NCBI RefSeq assembly: GCF_000208405.1
Contig: NC_015437.1
Coordinates: 2,411,501 to 2,475,500 of the forward strand
Length of the DNA stretch: 64,000 nucleotides
Direction of reading: 5' to 3'
DNA from: Selenomonas sputigena ATCC 35185
Lineage (GTDB): Bacteria > Bacillota > Negativicutes > Selenomonadales > Selenomonadaceae
Position numbers and translations under genes: made by a program. How positions within the stretch are numbered: the stretch's first letter is position 1; each line of letters begins with the position of its first letter. Positions 43,395-53,016 of the stretch are shown piece after piece. The notes beneath the pieces were generated by a model that made no database searches, was not told where the DNA came from, and was given only the letters and a program-made list of their open reading frames with translations.

Positions 43395-44252
43395 ATGAAG
43401 CCATACGAAAATTACATGTTGATCAGCGACCTTGACGGTACGATCGTGCCGCATGGGAGGGCAATTTCTGCGGCGAATGCGGAGGCGATTCGCGCTTTTG
43501 TCGCGGGCGGCGGCCTTTTTGGCATTGCGACAGGGCGCACGCCCGAGGCGGCGGGCGGCTATGTCCGCGGACTGCCGATCACGGCGCCGAGCATCTTCTT
43601 CAACGGCTCCATGCTCTACGAGTGGCAGGAGCGGAAGGTTCTCGCGCGAAGGCCTCTACAGGGCGCAGAAGACTCGCCCAATATCTGGCCGCGCTTCGCC
43701 GCCGAGTGCCTGAAGATGTTTCCGCAGGCATGCGTCGAGGTCTATACGGAAGACGCCTGCTGCATCGTCAGCCCCGAAGCGAACGACGATCCGCGGCTCG
43801 TTCGGGAGTTCTATCGCTGCCGCCATGTACCTCTTGCCGACGTTTCCGACATGCAGCGGACGCCGTGGCTCAAGCTCCTCGTCTGTGATGTGCCGCCCGC
43901 GCTGCACCGTGCGGAGCGTCTTGCGAAGAACTTTGGCACAGCGAGTCTCAGCCACCATTTCTACTCCGAGGCCAATTATTATGAGTTCGTTGCCCAAGGC
44001 GTATCGAAGGGAGCCATGATCGAAGAGATTCGAGGGCTTCCCATCTGCCGAGGAAGGGACATCATCGCCCTCGGCGACTATTTGAACGACCGGGAGATGA
44101 TCGAGCTTGCCGACATCGGCATCGCCTCGGGCAACGCGCATGAGGCCATCAAGCAGGCCGCCGACTTCACGGGTTGTCGGGCGGAAGATGATCTCATCGT
44201 CTGGCTGCTCGCACATTTCGCTGAAATCACGGCGCAGAAAAGCGCGGATTGA
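43395..44252 (+). CDS. Cof-type HAD phosphatase
   Basis: 285 residues. The nucleophile motif ISDLDGTIVPHGRAIS, FGIATGRTPEAAGGYV, FFNGSMLY and the C-terminal IALGDYLNDREMIELADIGIASGNAHEAIKQAADF place it in the HAD-IIB Cof subfamily, which dephosphorylates sugar phosphates and cofactors such as PLP or flavin precursors. The substrate cannot be told. ATG 43395 has GGGAGG upstream; the GTG at 43368 precedes that site and is unlikely. Confidence 0.9.
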   Translation: MKPYENYMLISDLDGTIVPHGRAISAANAEAIRAFVAGGGLFGIATGRTPEAAGGYVRGLPITAPSIFFNGSMLYEWQERKVLARRPLQGAEDSPNIWPRFAAECLKMFPQACVEVYTEDACCIVSPEANDDPRLVREFYRCRHVPLADVSDMQRTPWLKLLVCDVPPALHRAERLAKNFGTASLSHHFYSEANYYEFVAQGVSKGAMIEEIRGLPICRGRDIIALGDYLNDREMIELADIGIASGNAHEAIKQAADFTGCRAEDDLIVWLLAHFAEITAQKSAD

Positions 44253-44334
44253 TGCGCCGGCGTCCTTCCGCCCTCCTGCGCTCCGCGCCGATCATCTTTG
44301 CACGGATCGTGCGGCAAAACTGCTGCATCATGCA

Positions 44335-44372
44335 GAAATCCCTGCCGTCAATCGGGCGGCAGGGATTTTTCT
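44335..44372. terminator. Bidirectional terminator
   Basis: AAATCCCTGCCG pairs with CGGCAGGGATTT, with Ts at one end, between the convergent HAD and cytidine deaminase genes. Confidence 0.82.
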
Positions 44373-44762
44373 TCAAGGGTGAACCTTGAGAGTAAAGGCG
44401 AATGGCAGCAGCTCTTCTTTGGTCACGACGCGGCGCTTTCCCGCGAGGTTGGCGAGAATGATGCGCTCGACAGCGAATTCGGCGATGACCTGGCGGCACG
44501 CGCCGCACGGCGAGCACGGCAGCTCGCCGTCTGCGACGACGGCGAGTGCCGCAAAGCGTTGGACGCCCGCAGCGACGGCGCTGAAGATGGCGGTGCGCTC
44601 GGCACAGTTCGTCAGGCCGTAGGAGGCGTTTTCGATATTGCAGCCCAAGAAGACGCGCCCGTCGGGCGCGAGCGCTGCCGCGCCGACGGCAAAGCCCGAA
44701 TACGGCACATAGGCATGGGCGCGCGCTTTCTTGGCAAGCTCGATGAGAGATTCATCGTCCAT
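44373..44762 (-). CDS. cdd: Cytidine deaminase
   Basis: 129 residues, normal for the tetrameric class. YVPYSGFAVGAAAL, CNIENASYGLTNCAERTAIF (catalytic Glu and first Cys) and PCSPCGACRQVIAEF (zinc Cys pair). It converts cytidine and deoxycytidine to uridine forms. ATG 44762 has AAGGAGGG upstream and overlaps the pyrimidine phosphorylase gene by 11 bases, giving a salvage unit. Confidence 0.95.
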   Translation of the reverse strand: MDDESLIELAKKARAHAYVPYSGFAVGAAALAPDGRVFLGCNIENASYGLTNCAERTAIFSAVAAGVQRFAALAVVADGELPCSPCGACRQVIAEFAVERIILANLAGKRRVVTKEELLPFAFTLKVHP

Positions 44763-46185
44763 CTGCGCCGCCCTCCTTCTCTTCACGCCTTGCCATGGCG
44801 GCGCGGATCTCAGCGAGGAGCGCGTCGCTCATGACGTCTTTTGCTGCTTCCTCGTGCGCCCTTTCGGCGTGGCCGAAGCTTTCCTTCGTGACGCGCGCGA
44901 AGATGCGCGGGCGCTTTTCGGGCGGCTCGGCCGCGATCTCAAGGGCGCGGGTATAGCAAGCGGCTGCGGGCGCGAGCCGGCTTTCATCGTTCGTGCAAAG
45001 CACGGCGAGCACCTCTTTGGCTTCGATGGCTTCGCCCGTCTTTTTCAAGATGCGGATGCCTGCCGCATGATCGATGACGCTTTCTTTCGTCTCGCGCCCC
45101 GCGCCGAGCATACAGGCGGCCCGGCCGATCGTTTCGGCGTCCATGTGCGTGATATAGCCCGCCCTATCGGCGAGGATTTCCAAGTGAAACGCCGCCTGCG
45201 GCAGTTTTCCGGGATCGTCGAGGCAGGAGGCGTCGCCGCCCTGCGCCTCGACCATGGCGGCGAAGGTGCAAAAGGCGCTGCCGTCCTCGATCGCCTTCTC
45301 TGCAAGCCTTTGGCACTCGGCGAAGTCGCCGCGCCCGATGAGGCGCAGCATGTCGGCGGCGAGCGCGAGGCTGACTTCCCTGAGGTCGGCGGGCCCTCTG
45401 CCCTGCAGAACTTCCATCGCTTCGGCGACTTCGAGCGCGTTGCCGACGGCAGAGCCCAAGGGCACGTCCATGTCGGTGATGACGGCAGAGGTCTTTCTCC
45501 CCGCACCCTCGCCGATGGCGACCATGGCACGCGCGAGCGCGAGCGCGTCGTCGAGCGTCTTCATGAAGGCGCCGCTGCCCGTCTTGACATCGAGCACGAT
45601 CGCCGCGCTGCCCGCCGCGAGCTTCTTGCTCATAATGGAGGCGGCGATGAGCGGAATGGAGTCGACCGTCGCCGTGACGTCGCGCAGCGCATAGAGCTTC
45701 TTGTCGGCGGGTGCAAGCTCGCCCGACTGCCCGATGAGAGAAAGCCCCGTCTTTTCTATGACAGCGAAAAAGTCTTCGCGCGAGAGCGTCGTCTGAAAGC
45801 CCGGAATGGATTCGAGCTTGTCGACGGTGCCGCCCGTGTGGCCGAGACCGCGCCCGCTCATCTTGGCGATGCGCCCGCCCGCCGCCGCGACGATGGGGCA
45901 GGCGATGAGCGTCGTCTTGTCGCCGACGCCTCCCGTCGAGTGCTTGTCGACCGTGGAGCCGCCAAAGGCCGAGAGGTCGACCTCGTCGCCCGAGGCCGCC
46001 ATGGCGAGCGTAAGCGCGCGCATCTCCTCCTCCGTCATGGAGCGAAAGCAGATCGCCATGAGCATCGCCGCCATCTGATAGTCGGGAATCTCGCCTTTCG
46101 TGAATCCCTCGACCATGGCGCAGATCTCGCTTGCAGCAAGCGGCTCGCCGCGCTTCTTCTTCGTGATGAGATCATACATGCGCAT
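44752..46185 (-). CDS. pdp: Pyrimidine-nucleoside (thymidine) phosphorylase
   Basis: 477 residues. MYDLITKKKRGEPLAASEI, MAAMLMAICFRSMTEEE, DKHSTGGVGDKTTLIACPIVAAAGG (phosphate site), KMSGRGLGHTGGTVDKLESIPGF (family signature) and LDVKTGSGAFM. It splits pyrimidine nucleosides with phosphate, giving the base and ribose-1- or deoxyribose-1-phosphate. Upstream of cdd, so cytidine can be deaminated and then cleaved. GGGAGG precedes ATG 46185. Confidence 0.95.
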   Translation of the reverse strand: MRMYDLITKKKRGEPLAASEICAMVEGFTKGEIPDYQMAAMLMAICFRSMTEEEMRALTLAMAASGDEVDLSAFGGSTVDKHSTGGVGDKTTLIACPIVAAAGGRIAKMSGRGLGHTGGTVDKLESIPGFQTTLSREDFFAVIEKTGLSLIGQSGELAPADKKLYALRDVTATVDSIPLIAASIMSKKLAAGSAAIVLDVKTGSGAFMKTLDDALALARAMVAIGEGAGRKTSAVITDMDVPLGSAVGNALEVAEAMEVLQGRGPADLREVSLALAADMLRLIGRGDFAECQRLAEKAIEDGSAFCTFAAMVEAQGGDASCLDDPGKLPQAAFHLEILADRAGYITHMDAETIGRAACMLGAGRETKESVIDHAAGIRILKKTGEAIEAKEVLAVLCTNDESRLAPAAACYTRALEIAAEPPEKRPRIFARVTKESFGHAERAHEEAAKDVMSDALLAEIRAAMARREEKEGGADGR

Positions 46186-46203
46186 GGAGATTCCTCCCGG
46201 AAA

Positions 46204-46962
46204 CTAGAAAGAGAACGGCACGAGGCCGGAGAGCCAGCCCATGAAGCGCATCGTCCAGCCGAACCACATCATGATGCCGAGCGCGACGAGCGAGACACCC
46301 GCGACCTTCTGCACGGCAGGCAGGAAGCGGTAGAGCGTGCGCACGCGCTTTTCGAGTCGCTGCCAGAGGAGCGCGAGCACGAAGAACGGCAGGGCGAAGC
46401 CGAGCACGTAGAAGCCGAGCAGCCAAAGCCCCTCGACGACGGTCGCGCGGCTTCCCGCATAGATGAAAATCGCCGCAAGGATCGGCCCCGTGCAAGGCGT
46501 CCAGCCGACGGTGAACGACATGCCCAGGAGGAACGAGCCGACGACGCCCTCCGACGGGCGATGCAGGAACGGCCGCCACTCACGGTAGAGGAAGCGCGGG
46601 CTGATGAGTCCCGAGAGGAACAGCCCCAAGAGCGCGAGCACGACGGCTCCCGCCTTTTCCAAAAGCGCGAGATGACCTGTGAGAAACTGCCCGAGCACCG
46701 TCGCCGTCGCGCCGAGCGCGAGGAAGACGACGGCAAATCCTGCGAGGAAGGCCGCGACGTTGCGAAAGAGCGCACGTCCTGCCGCAGCGGGCGGCGGCGA
46801 AGCGCCTGCCGCGCCGCTTGGAGCTGCTGCACCGCTTGAAGCCGCCGCGCCGCTTGAGCCTGCGAGAATCAGCACGAAGGTCGGCAGCATCGGCAGCACG
46901 CACGGCGAGACGAAGGAGACGACGCCGGCGAGAAACGCCGCGCCGAAGGAGATTGCTTCCAA
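46204..46962 (-). CDS. ccdA: CcdA-type thiol:disulfide membrane transporter
   Basis: 252 residues from TTG 46962 after GGAGG. Six membrane segments. The redox Cys pair sits in FVSPCVLPMLPTFVLI and VGWTPCTGPILAAIFIYAG, as in CcdA/DsbD. A Gly/Ala/Ser-rich cytoplasmic loop (residues about 35-62) is longer than usual. It passes reducing equivalents from cytoplasmic thioredoxin outward. It sits 11 bases after the TlpA-like gene, its likely acceptor. Confidence 0.92.
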   Translation of the reverse strand: MEAISFGAAFLAGVVSFVSPCVLPMLPTFVLILAGSSGAAASSGAAAPSGAAGASPPPAAAGRALFRNVAAFLAGFAVVFLALGATATVLGQFLTGHLALLEKAGAVVLALLGLFLSGLISPRFLYREWRPFLHRPSEGVVGSFLLGMSFTVGWTPCTGPILAAIFIYAGSRATVVEGLWLLGFYVLGFALPFFVLALLWQRLEKRVRTLYRFLPAVQKVAGVSLVALGIMMWFGWTMRFMGWLSGLVPFSF

Positions 46963-46973
46963 GAGAAAACCTC

Positions 46974-47525
46974 CTACTTCGCCGCACGCATGAGCGCCGC
47001 TTCCAGTTCCACCGCCGTCGTTCCGCCGATCTTCTTCAGCAGGATCTTGCCGTCCCGGTCGATGACGTAGGTCGTCGGAATGGCGCGAACCTTATAGGTG
47101 TCCGCCGCCTCTCCCTTGAGGTCGAGGAGCACGGGCATCGTGTAGCCGTTGTCCTTGAGGAACTTGTCGACCGTGTCCTTCGGCTCCTGCAGGTTGACGG
47201 CGTAGAATGTGACCTCGCCTTCATGCTTCTTGGCGAACTCGTTCAGTTCGGGCATCTCGGCGCGGCACGGCGGGCACCATGTCGCCCAGAAATTGATGAC
47301 GTAGAGCTTCTTGTCCATGGCGGCGTTGATTGCGACCTCCGAGCCGTCGAAGGCGGTTGCCTTGAAAGGCGGCGCCGTCCCGTCCACGCCCTCTGCATCC
47401 ATCGCCTGCTCCGCCTTGGCTTCCGCTGACTTGCCCGATTCCTCCGCCTGCAGGCCGCAGCCCGTCATAAGAAAGAGCGCGAGAAGCGCGCCGATCAGAC
47501 CTTGCATCGTTCGTCTTGTTTTCAA
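46974..47525 (-). CDS. TlpA/ResA-like thioredoxin lipoprotein
   Basis: 183 residues from TTG 47525 after AAGGAGG. The N-terminus ends in a lipobox (LFLMTGC), so it is a lipid-anchored periplasmic protein. The thioredoxin fold has the active site NFWATWCPPCRAEMPELNEF and the cis-Pro segment RAIPTTYVIDRDG. It would reduce disulfides, for example in cytochrome c apoproteins, with electrons from CcdA encoded next. First gene of the pair. Confidence 0.93.
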   Translation of the reverse strand: MKTRRTMQGLIGALLALFLMTGCGLQAEESGKSAEAKAEQAMDAEGVDGTAPPFKATAFDGSEVAINAAMDKKLYVINFWATWCPPCRAEMPELNEFAKKHEGEVTFYAVNLQEPKDTVDKFLKDNGYTMPVLLDLKGEAADTYKVRAIPTTYVIDRDGKILLKKIGGTTAVELEAALMRAAK

Positions 47526-47786
47526 AGTGAATTCCTCCTTTGTGATTCCATAGGCTCACAGTCCCGAAACAGGACTCTTCTCAGCGACCTACGTCGCGCC
47601 GATGTTTCCATTTCTCTCCATAACGTTCATAGTACTATTCTACGGAGGAACGTTCTCAAGGTCAAGGCGAAGAAGATGAGAATAGGAGATTTCATATACT
47701 TTTCATGTACTCGTATGCTACAATAGATTCAGGGGAATTCGTCCCGTAAGAAAGAACGTGTCTGCAAGAGAAAAAGGAGCAATACC

Positions 47787-48914
47787 ATGGCAGAGAAAGC
47801 AAAAGTTTATTTCACCGATTTCCGCACGGACGTCGGCACGAGCCTGACGAAGAAGCTGCAGCGTCTGTGTCTTGCGGCGGGCCTCAAGACGATCGAGCTT
47901 GAGGGCCGCTTCGTCGCCATCAAGATGCACTTCGGCGAACTCGGCAACCTCGCGTTCCTTCGCCCGCAGTACGCGAAAGCCGTCGCCGACCTCGTGAAGG
48001 AGGAAAAGGGAATTCCTTTCCTGACGGACTGCAACACGCTCTATCCGGGCAGCCGCCGCCATGCGCCCGAGCATCTCGACTGCGCGAACATCAACGGCTT
48101 CAACCCGACGACGACGGGCTGTCAGATCATCATCGGCGACGGTCTGCGCGGCACGGACGAGCTGGAAGTGCCGATCAAGAACGCCCGCGTGTTGAAGACG
48201 GCGAAGATCGGCCGCGCCGTCATGGACGCCGACGTCTTCATCAGCCTCACGCACTTCAAGGGGCACGAGCAGACGGGCTTCGGCGGCGCGATCAAGAACA
48301 TCGGCATGGGCTGCGGCAGCCGCGCGGGCAAGATGGAGCAGCATTCGTCGGGCAAGGTCGGCGTGCACGAGGAGCTTTGCCGCGGCTGTCGTCGCTGCGC
48401 GAAGGAATGCGGCTCGGACGCGATTTCCTACGTTGAGAACAAGGCGGTCGTCGACAAGGAGCTTTGCAAGGGCTGCGGCCGCTGCATCGGCTCGTGCACG
48501 TTCAACGCGCTCTACAACGAGGTCTGGGACGCCGCCGACATCCTCGACCGCCGCATGGCGGAGTACGCGCAGGCCGTCTGTCAGGATCGTCCGTGCTTCC
48601 ACATCAGCATCGCGCGTGACATCTCGCCGAATTGCGACTGTCACGGCGAAAATGACGCGCCGATCCTGCCCGACATCGGCATGTTCGCCTCGTTCGATCC
48701 CATCGCGCTCGACCAAGCGTGCGTCGACATGGCGCTGAAAGCGCAGCCGATCCGCAACAGCAAGCTCGGCGACCACCTCGCCAAGCCCGATTGGCAGCAC
48801 CATCACGACCACTTCCTCGACTCGAATCCCAACGTCTGTTGGGAAGAAACGCTCGTGCACGGCGAGAAGATCGGACTCGGTACGCGCGACTACGAGCTCA
48901 TCACACTGAAATGA
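47787..48914 (+). CDS. DUF362 protein with a 2x[4Fe-4S] ferredoxin domain
   Basis: 375 residues. The DUF362 domain starts VYFTDFRTDVGTSL and includes IKMHFGELGN, LTDCNTLYPGSRRHAPEHLD and ISLTHFKGHEQTGFGGAIKNIGMGCGSRAGK. Two 4Fe-4S motifs lie near residues 195-235 (CRGCRRCAKEC, CKGCGRCIGSC). The family is frequent in anaerobes; no reaction is assigned. It is transcribed alone and ends in a strong terminator. Confidence 0.9.
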   Translation: MAEKAKVYFTDFRTDVGTSLTKKLQRLCLAAGLKTIELEGRFVAIKMHFGELGNLAFLRPQYAKAVADLVKEEKGIPFLTDCNTLYPGSRRHAPEHLDCANINGFNPTTTGCQIIIGDGLRGTDELEVPIKNARVLKTAKIGRAVMDADVFISLTHFKGHEQTGFGGAIKNIGMGCGSRAGKMEQHSSGKVGVHEELCRGCRRCAKECGSDAISYVENKAVVDKELCKGCGRCIGSCTFNALYNEVWDAADILDRRMAEYAQAVCQDRPCFHISIARDISPNCDCHGENDAPILPDIGMFASFDPIALDQACVDMALKAQPIRNSKLGDHLAKPDWQHHHDHFLDSNPNVCWEETLVHGEKIGLGTRDYELITLK

Positions 48915-48965
48915 TTTGCACCGCCGCGCCGAATGCGTTAAAATAAGGCAAAGGGTGCAAAAAGC

Positions 48966-49016
48966 CAAGGGAAGCCCGTGCAAATTCGCACGGCGGCGGC
49001 TCCCTTGGCTTTTTTG
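48966..49016 (+). terminator. Terminator of the DUF362 gene
   Basis: AAGCCAAGGGA pairs with TCCCTTGGCTT across an inner CCGTGC/GCACGG stem, then TTTTT. Confidence 0.85.
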
Positions 49017-49044
49017 TGCATACATCTCAAGAGGAGGAGTTTCC

Positions 49045-50391
49045 TTGCGCATTGTCATAGTCGGTGCGGGAAAGCTCGGCTACAGCATCGCCGAGCTGCT
49101 CGCGAACGAGGAGTTCGACGTCGTGCTCGTCGATCAGGACGAGACGCGGCTCGAAGCGGCGAAGAACACGCTCGACGTGCTGACGGTCACGGCGAACGGC
49201 GCCAGTCCCATCACGATGAACGACCCCGACATCCGCTCGGCGGACATCCTCATCGCCGTGACGGCGGGCGACGAGGTCAACATGGTCGCGTGCATCCTCG
49301 CGAAGAAGCACGGCATCACGCACACGGTCGCACGCATCCGCGACATGCAGTTCCTTTCGGAAGCGAAGGAATACCTGAAGGAGAACTTCGACATCGACCT
49401 CATGCTGAATCCCGAACTGATCACGGCGCGCGAGGTCTATCGCATCCTCATGACGCCCGCTGCGCTCGACGTTGAGGACTTCGCAAGCGGCAAGGTGCGC
49501 CTCTTCGAGACGAAGGTGACGCGCCACTCGCCCTTGGCAAACATCCCGCTGAAGGATCTCGAAATGCCCAAGGCGATCCTCGCGGGCATGATCTTCCGCG
49601 ACCACCGCATGATCATCCCGCACGGCGACGACTGCCTGCTGCCGCACGACAACGCGTATTTCATCGGCGATCCCGCCGAAATCGAGAAGTTCAGCGAGAC
49701 CTTCGTACACCGCGACGCGAGGAAGCTGGAGCACGTCATGATCATCGGCGCGGGGCGCACGGGGCGCTTCCTTGCCAAGATGCTCGACGAGGCGGACGTC
49801 GCCGTGAAGATCATTGATACCAATCGTGAACGCAGCCGGCTGGCGGCGGAGGCACTCGAAAACGGCCTTGCCATCTGCGGCGACGGCACGGACATCGACC
49901 TTTTGATGGAAGAGGGCGTCGCCGACGCCGACGCCGTCGTCTGCCTGACGGAGGACGACAAGCTAAACCTCATGCTCGCGCTTTTAGCCAAGCATCTGGG
50001 GGCAAAAAAGACGGTCGTGCGCGTCGCGCGAAGCGAATACGTCGACCTCATGGAAAAGGTCGGCGTCGACATCGTCCTGCCGACGCGCCTCTTGTCCGCC
50101 TCCGAGGTCCTCGCCTTCGCGCGGCGCGGCGGCGTCGTTTCGGTATCACTCCTTGAGGGCGCGAAGGCGGAAGCGGTCGAGGTCATCGTGCAGGAAGGCG
50201 CACCTGTCGCAGGGATTCCTCTGATGAAGGCGCATCTGCCGCGCGAATGCCTCGTCTGCGCCTATGTGCGCGGCGATGAGGCCGTGATACCAAACGGCGC
50301 TTCGGTTCTTCTGCCCGGCGACCGAACCATTCTCTTCATCCGGACGGGATTCGCGCAGAAGGTCATGAACTATTTCAAGGGCAAGGATTGA
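49045..50391 (+). CDS. trkA: TrkA, potassium uptake regulator
   Basis: 448 residues from TTG 49045 after GAGGAGGAG. Two RCK repeats, each with a Rossmann NAD site: IVIVGAGKLGYSIAELLANE at the start and VMIIGAGRTGRFLAKMLDEA at about residue 230. Each is followed by a TrkA-C domain. It binds NAD(H) and gates the TrkH channel. It is coupled to trkH, which starts one base after its stop codon. Confidence 0.95.
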   Translation: MRIVIVGAGKLGYSIAELLANEEFDVVLVDQDETRLEAAKNTLDVLTVTANGASPITMNDPDIRSADILIAVTAGDEVNMVACILAKKHGITHTVARIRDMQFLSEAKEYLKENFDIDLMLNPELITAREVYRILMTPAALDVEDFASGKVRLFETKVTRHSPLANIPLKDLEMPKAILAGMIFRDHRMIIPHGDDCLLPHDNAYFIGDPAEIEKFSETFVHRDARKLEHVMIIGAGRTGRFLAKMLDEADVAVKIIDTNRERSRLAAEALENGLAICGDGTDIDLLMEEGVADADAVVCLTEDDKLNLMLALLAKHLGAKKTVVRVARSEYVDLMEKVGVDIVLPTRLLSASEVLAFARRGGVVSVSLLEGAKAEAVEVIVQEGAPVAGIPLMKAHLPRECLVCAYVRGDEAVIPNGASVLLPGDRTILFIRTGFAQKVMNYFKGKD

Positions 50392-50392
50392 T

Positions 50393-51841
50393 ATGGACGC
50401 GCGCATCGTTTCTTTCCTGCTCGGGCGCATGGCGTTTTTAGAGGGCGCGGCTCTCTTTCTCGCCTTCGGCCTCGCGATCTTCTGGGCGGACGAACACCCG
50501 CTCGCCTTCGGCGTGCCCGCGGCGCTCTCCTTCGTCCTCTGGCGCGTCTTCTCGCACCTATCCAAGGGGCATCGTCACACGATCGGCGTCACGGACGGAG
50601 CCGTCTTCCTCTTCGCCGCATGGCTTTTGAACTCGCTTTTAGGTGCGCTGCCCTTTTTCCTCACGGGCGAGCTTTCTGCCGCCGACTCCTTCTTCGCGAG
50701 CGTCGCGGCATTTACGACGACGGCGCTCCTCTTCACGCCGACGGGACTCGAAAGCTCCCTCGGCTTCTGGCAGATCTTCCAGGGCTGGATCGGCGGCATG
50801 TACTTTCTGTGCCTCCTCGTCACGATCATGCCGCAGGTCGGCGGCTGCTTCGGTCTGACGCTCTCGGTGCAGCAGGGTACGAACTTCAGCCCTCTCCTGC
50901 GGCGCATGAATGCGGCGGCGCAAAAGATGGCGCTCCTCTACGCCTGCCTGACACTCGTCGCGCTCGGGCTCTTCCTGCTCGCGGGCGAAAGCTTCCTGTC
51001 GAGCGCCGTGCTCGCCTTGACTTCCATATCGACGACGGGACTCGATCCGCGCGGCCTCGTGCTGAAAGGGAGCGGCTTCACGACGGAACTCGCGGCGGAG
51101 GCCGCGATGCTGCTCGCGGGCGTGAACTTCCTCCTGTGGCAGCGGGCGGCGGCGCGGCGCGATGTACGCGCGCTCTTTGCCGATGCGGAACTGCGCATCT
51201 TCCTCCTCGTCGTCTTTTTGGGCGGCGCGGCGCTCGCCTGCTACCTCGCCGTCGTCGGCGTCCACGATGTCGAGCACAGCCTTCGCATGGGCTTCTTCCA
51301 CGCCATCTCGTTCGCGACGACGACGGGCTTTGCCGCCGCGCCTCTCGCCTCATGGCCAACCTTTCCTCATGCCGTACTGCTTCTTCTCGCCACGCTCGGC
51401 TCTTCGGTCGGCGCGGTCGGCGGCGGCTTCAAGGTGATGCGCCTGCTCGTGCTCGTCAAGATGGCAAAGAGGGAGATCCTGCGCACGATTCACCCGCGCA
51501 TGATCGTCAACATCAAGATCGACGGCAAGTCCGTGCCGCACAAACTCTACGGCAGGATCTTGAGCTTCTTCTTCCTCTATGTCGTCGTGCTGATTCTCGC
51601 GACGCTCGGCCTCGCGCTCGCGCACATCGACACCCTGCCCGCCATGGGCTTCGCCGTCGGCTGCCTGTCGGGCACGGGCACCGTCGTGACGCTCCTCTAC
51701 GGCGGCAAGGACTTCCTGCTCCTGCCCGGCTGGGTCAAGGTCTTCGCGGGCTTCTTGATGATCCTCGGGCGGCTTGAGATCTTCTCCTTCTTGATCCTGC
51801 TGCGTGCAGGAATCGATCGGCTGCACAGGCGGCAGTGGTGA
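50393..51841 (+). CDS. trkH: TrkH, potassium uptake membrane subunit
   Basis: 482 residues with about ten membrane segments. Selectivity-filter-like loops are visible as FTTTALLFTPTG, SISTTGLDPRG, FATTTGFAAAPL and CLSGTGTVVTLLYGG, the fourfold-repeated P-loops of the Trk/Ktr/HKT superfamily. With TrkA it forms a potassium uptake system. Confidence 0.95.
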   Translation: MDARIVSFLLGRMAFLEGAALFLAFGLAIFWADEHPLAFGVPAALSFVLWRVFSHLSKGHRHTIGVTDGAVFLFAAWLLNSLLGALPFFLTGELSAADSFFASVAAFTTTALLFTPTGLESSLGFWQIFQGWIGGMYFLCLLVTIMPQVGGCFGLTLSVQQGTNFSPLLRRMNAAAQKMALLYACLTLVALGLFLLAGESFLSSAVLALTSISTTGLDPRGLVLKGSGFTTELAAEAAMLLAGVNFLLWQRAAARRDVRALFADAELRIFLLVVFLGGAALACYLAVVGVHDVEHSLRMGFFHAISFATTTGFAAAPLASWPTFPHAVLLLLATLGSSVGAVGGGFKVMRLLVLVKMAKREILRTIHPRMIVNIKIDGKSVPHKLYGRILSFFFLYVVVLILATLGLALAHIDTLPAMGFAVGCLSGTGTVVTLLYGGKDFLLLPGWVKVFAGFLMILGRLEIFSFLILLRAGIDRLHRRQW

Positions 51842-51843
51842 AT

Positions 51844-53016
51844 TCACTCGAACGCGCGTGCCAGAGCCTCAAGACCCTTCGTGAGCGTCGCCTGTGGGCA
51901 GGCGATGTTGATGCGCTGGAAGCCTGCGCCGCTCTTGCCGAAGATCGCGCCGTCGTCGAGCCAGAGGCGTGCCTCGTCGATGATCTTTCGGTCGAGCGCT
52001 TTCGCTTCGAGGCCGTAGGCGCGAAAATCGAGCCATAGGAGGTAGGTGCCCTCCGGCTCGACGAGCTGCACCTTGGGCAGACGTTCGGCGAGGAAGCGCT
52101 TCGTGTGCGCGATATTCTGCTCAAGGTAGGCGAGAAGCGCATCGAGCCACGCGCCGCCCTCGCTGTATGCCGCCTGCGCGGCGAGAAGGCCGAAGATGTT
52201 CGGTTCGTCATAGCCTGTGCTGTAGACTTCCTTGCGGAAGGTATGGCGCAGGCTTTTTTCCGTGATGAAGATGTTCGAAAGCTGCAGCCCTGCGAGGTTG
52301 AACGTCTTGCTCGGCGCGGTGCAGGTGATCGTCCGCGCCGCAGTCTCGGGCGAGAGCGAGGCAAAAGGCGTGTGCTTGTGGCCGGGACGCACGAAGTCGG
52401 CGTGAATCTCGTCGGCGACGACGAGAACGTCGTGCGCGAGGCAGATCGCGGCAAGACGCTCCAACTCTTCGCGCCGCCAGACGCGCCCGACGGGGTTGTG
52501 CGGGCTGCAGAGAATCAGAAGCTTCACCTTGTGCTCGCGAATCTTCTGCTCGATGTCAGCGAAGTCCATGCGGTATGCGCCGTCCTCGAAGAGAAGCGTG
52601 CTCGTGACGAGCTTGCGCTCATTGCCCTCGACAACGCTGAAAAACGGATAGTAGACGGGTTCGGTTATGAGAATGGTATCATTGGGCGCGGTAAATGCAC
52701 GCACCGCCATGGAGAGCGCGAAGACGACGCCCGGCGTCATGACGAGGGATTCCTTGCCAGGATTCCAGCCGTGGCGCGTGCTGAGCCATTGTTCGAGCGC
52801 CCTATAGTAGTCCTCCTTCGGACGCGAATAGCCGAAGATGCCGTGCTCGGTGCGTCGGCGAATGGCATCACGCACCGCCTGCGGCGCACGAAAGTCCATG
52901 TCGGCGACCCAGAATGGCAAAACGTCCTCGGGATAGCCGCGCTCTCTGGCGAAGTCGTATTTGAGGCTGTTCGTATGACGGCGCTCGATGATCTCATCAA
53001 AGTCGAAATGGTTCAT
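51844..53016 (-). CDS. PatB/MalY-type cystathionine beta-lyase aminotransferase
   Basis: 390 residues. The N-terminus MNHFDFDEIIERRHTNSLKYDF, VLPFWVADMDFRAPQAVRDAI, FGYSRP, HNPVGRVW and the PLP Lys in TCTAPSKTFNLAGLQLSN are typical of MalY/PatB class I/II enzymes that cleave cystathionine or cysteine. ATG 53016 has AAGGAG upstream and overlaps the AAA ATPase gene by 20 bases. Together with the MetB/MetC-like gene at 54625 it suggests a methionine-cysteine interconversion role. Confidence 0.9.
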   Translation of the reverse strand: MNHFDFDEIIERRHTNSLKYDFARERGYPEDVLPFWVADMDFRAPQAVRDAIRRRTEHGIFGYSRPKEDYYRALEQWLSTRHGWNPGKESLVMTPGVVFALSMAVRAFTAPNDTILITEPVYYPFFSVVEGNERKLVTSTLLFEDGAYRMDFADIEQKIREHKVKLLILCSPHNPVGRVWRREELERLAAICLAHDVLVVADEIHADFVRPGHKHTPFASLSPETAARTITCTAPSKTFNLAGLQLSNIFITEKSLRHTFRKEVYSTGYDEPNIFGLLAAQAAYSEGGAWLDALLAYLEQNIAHTKRFLAERLPKVQLVEPEGTYLLWLDFRAYGLEAKALDRKIIDEARLWLDDGAIFGKSGAGFQRINIACPQATLTKGLEALARAFE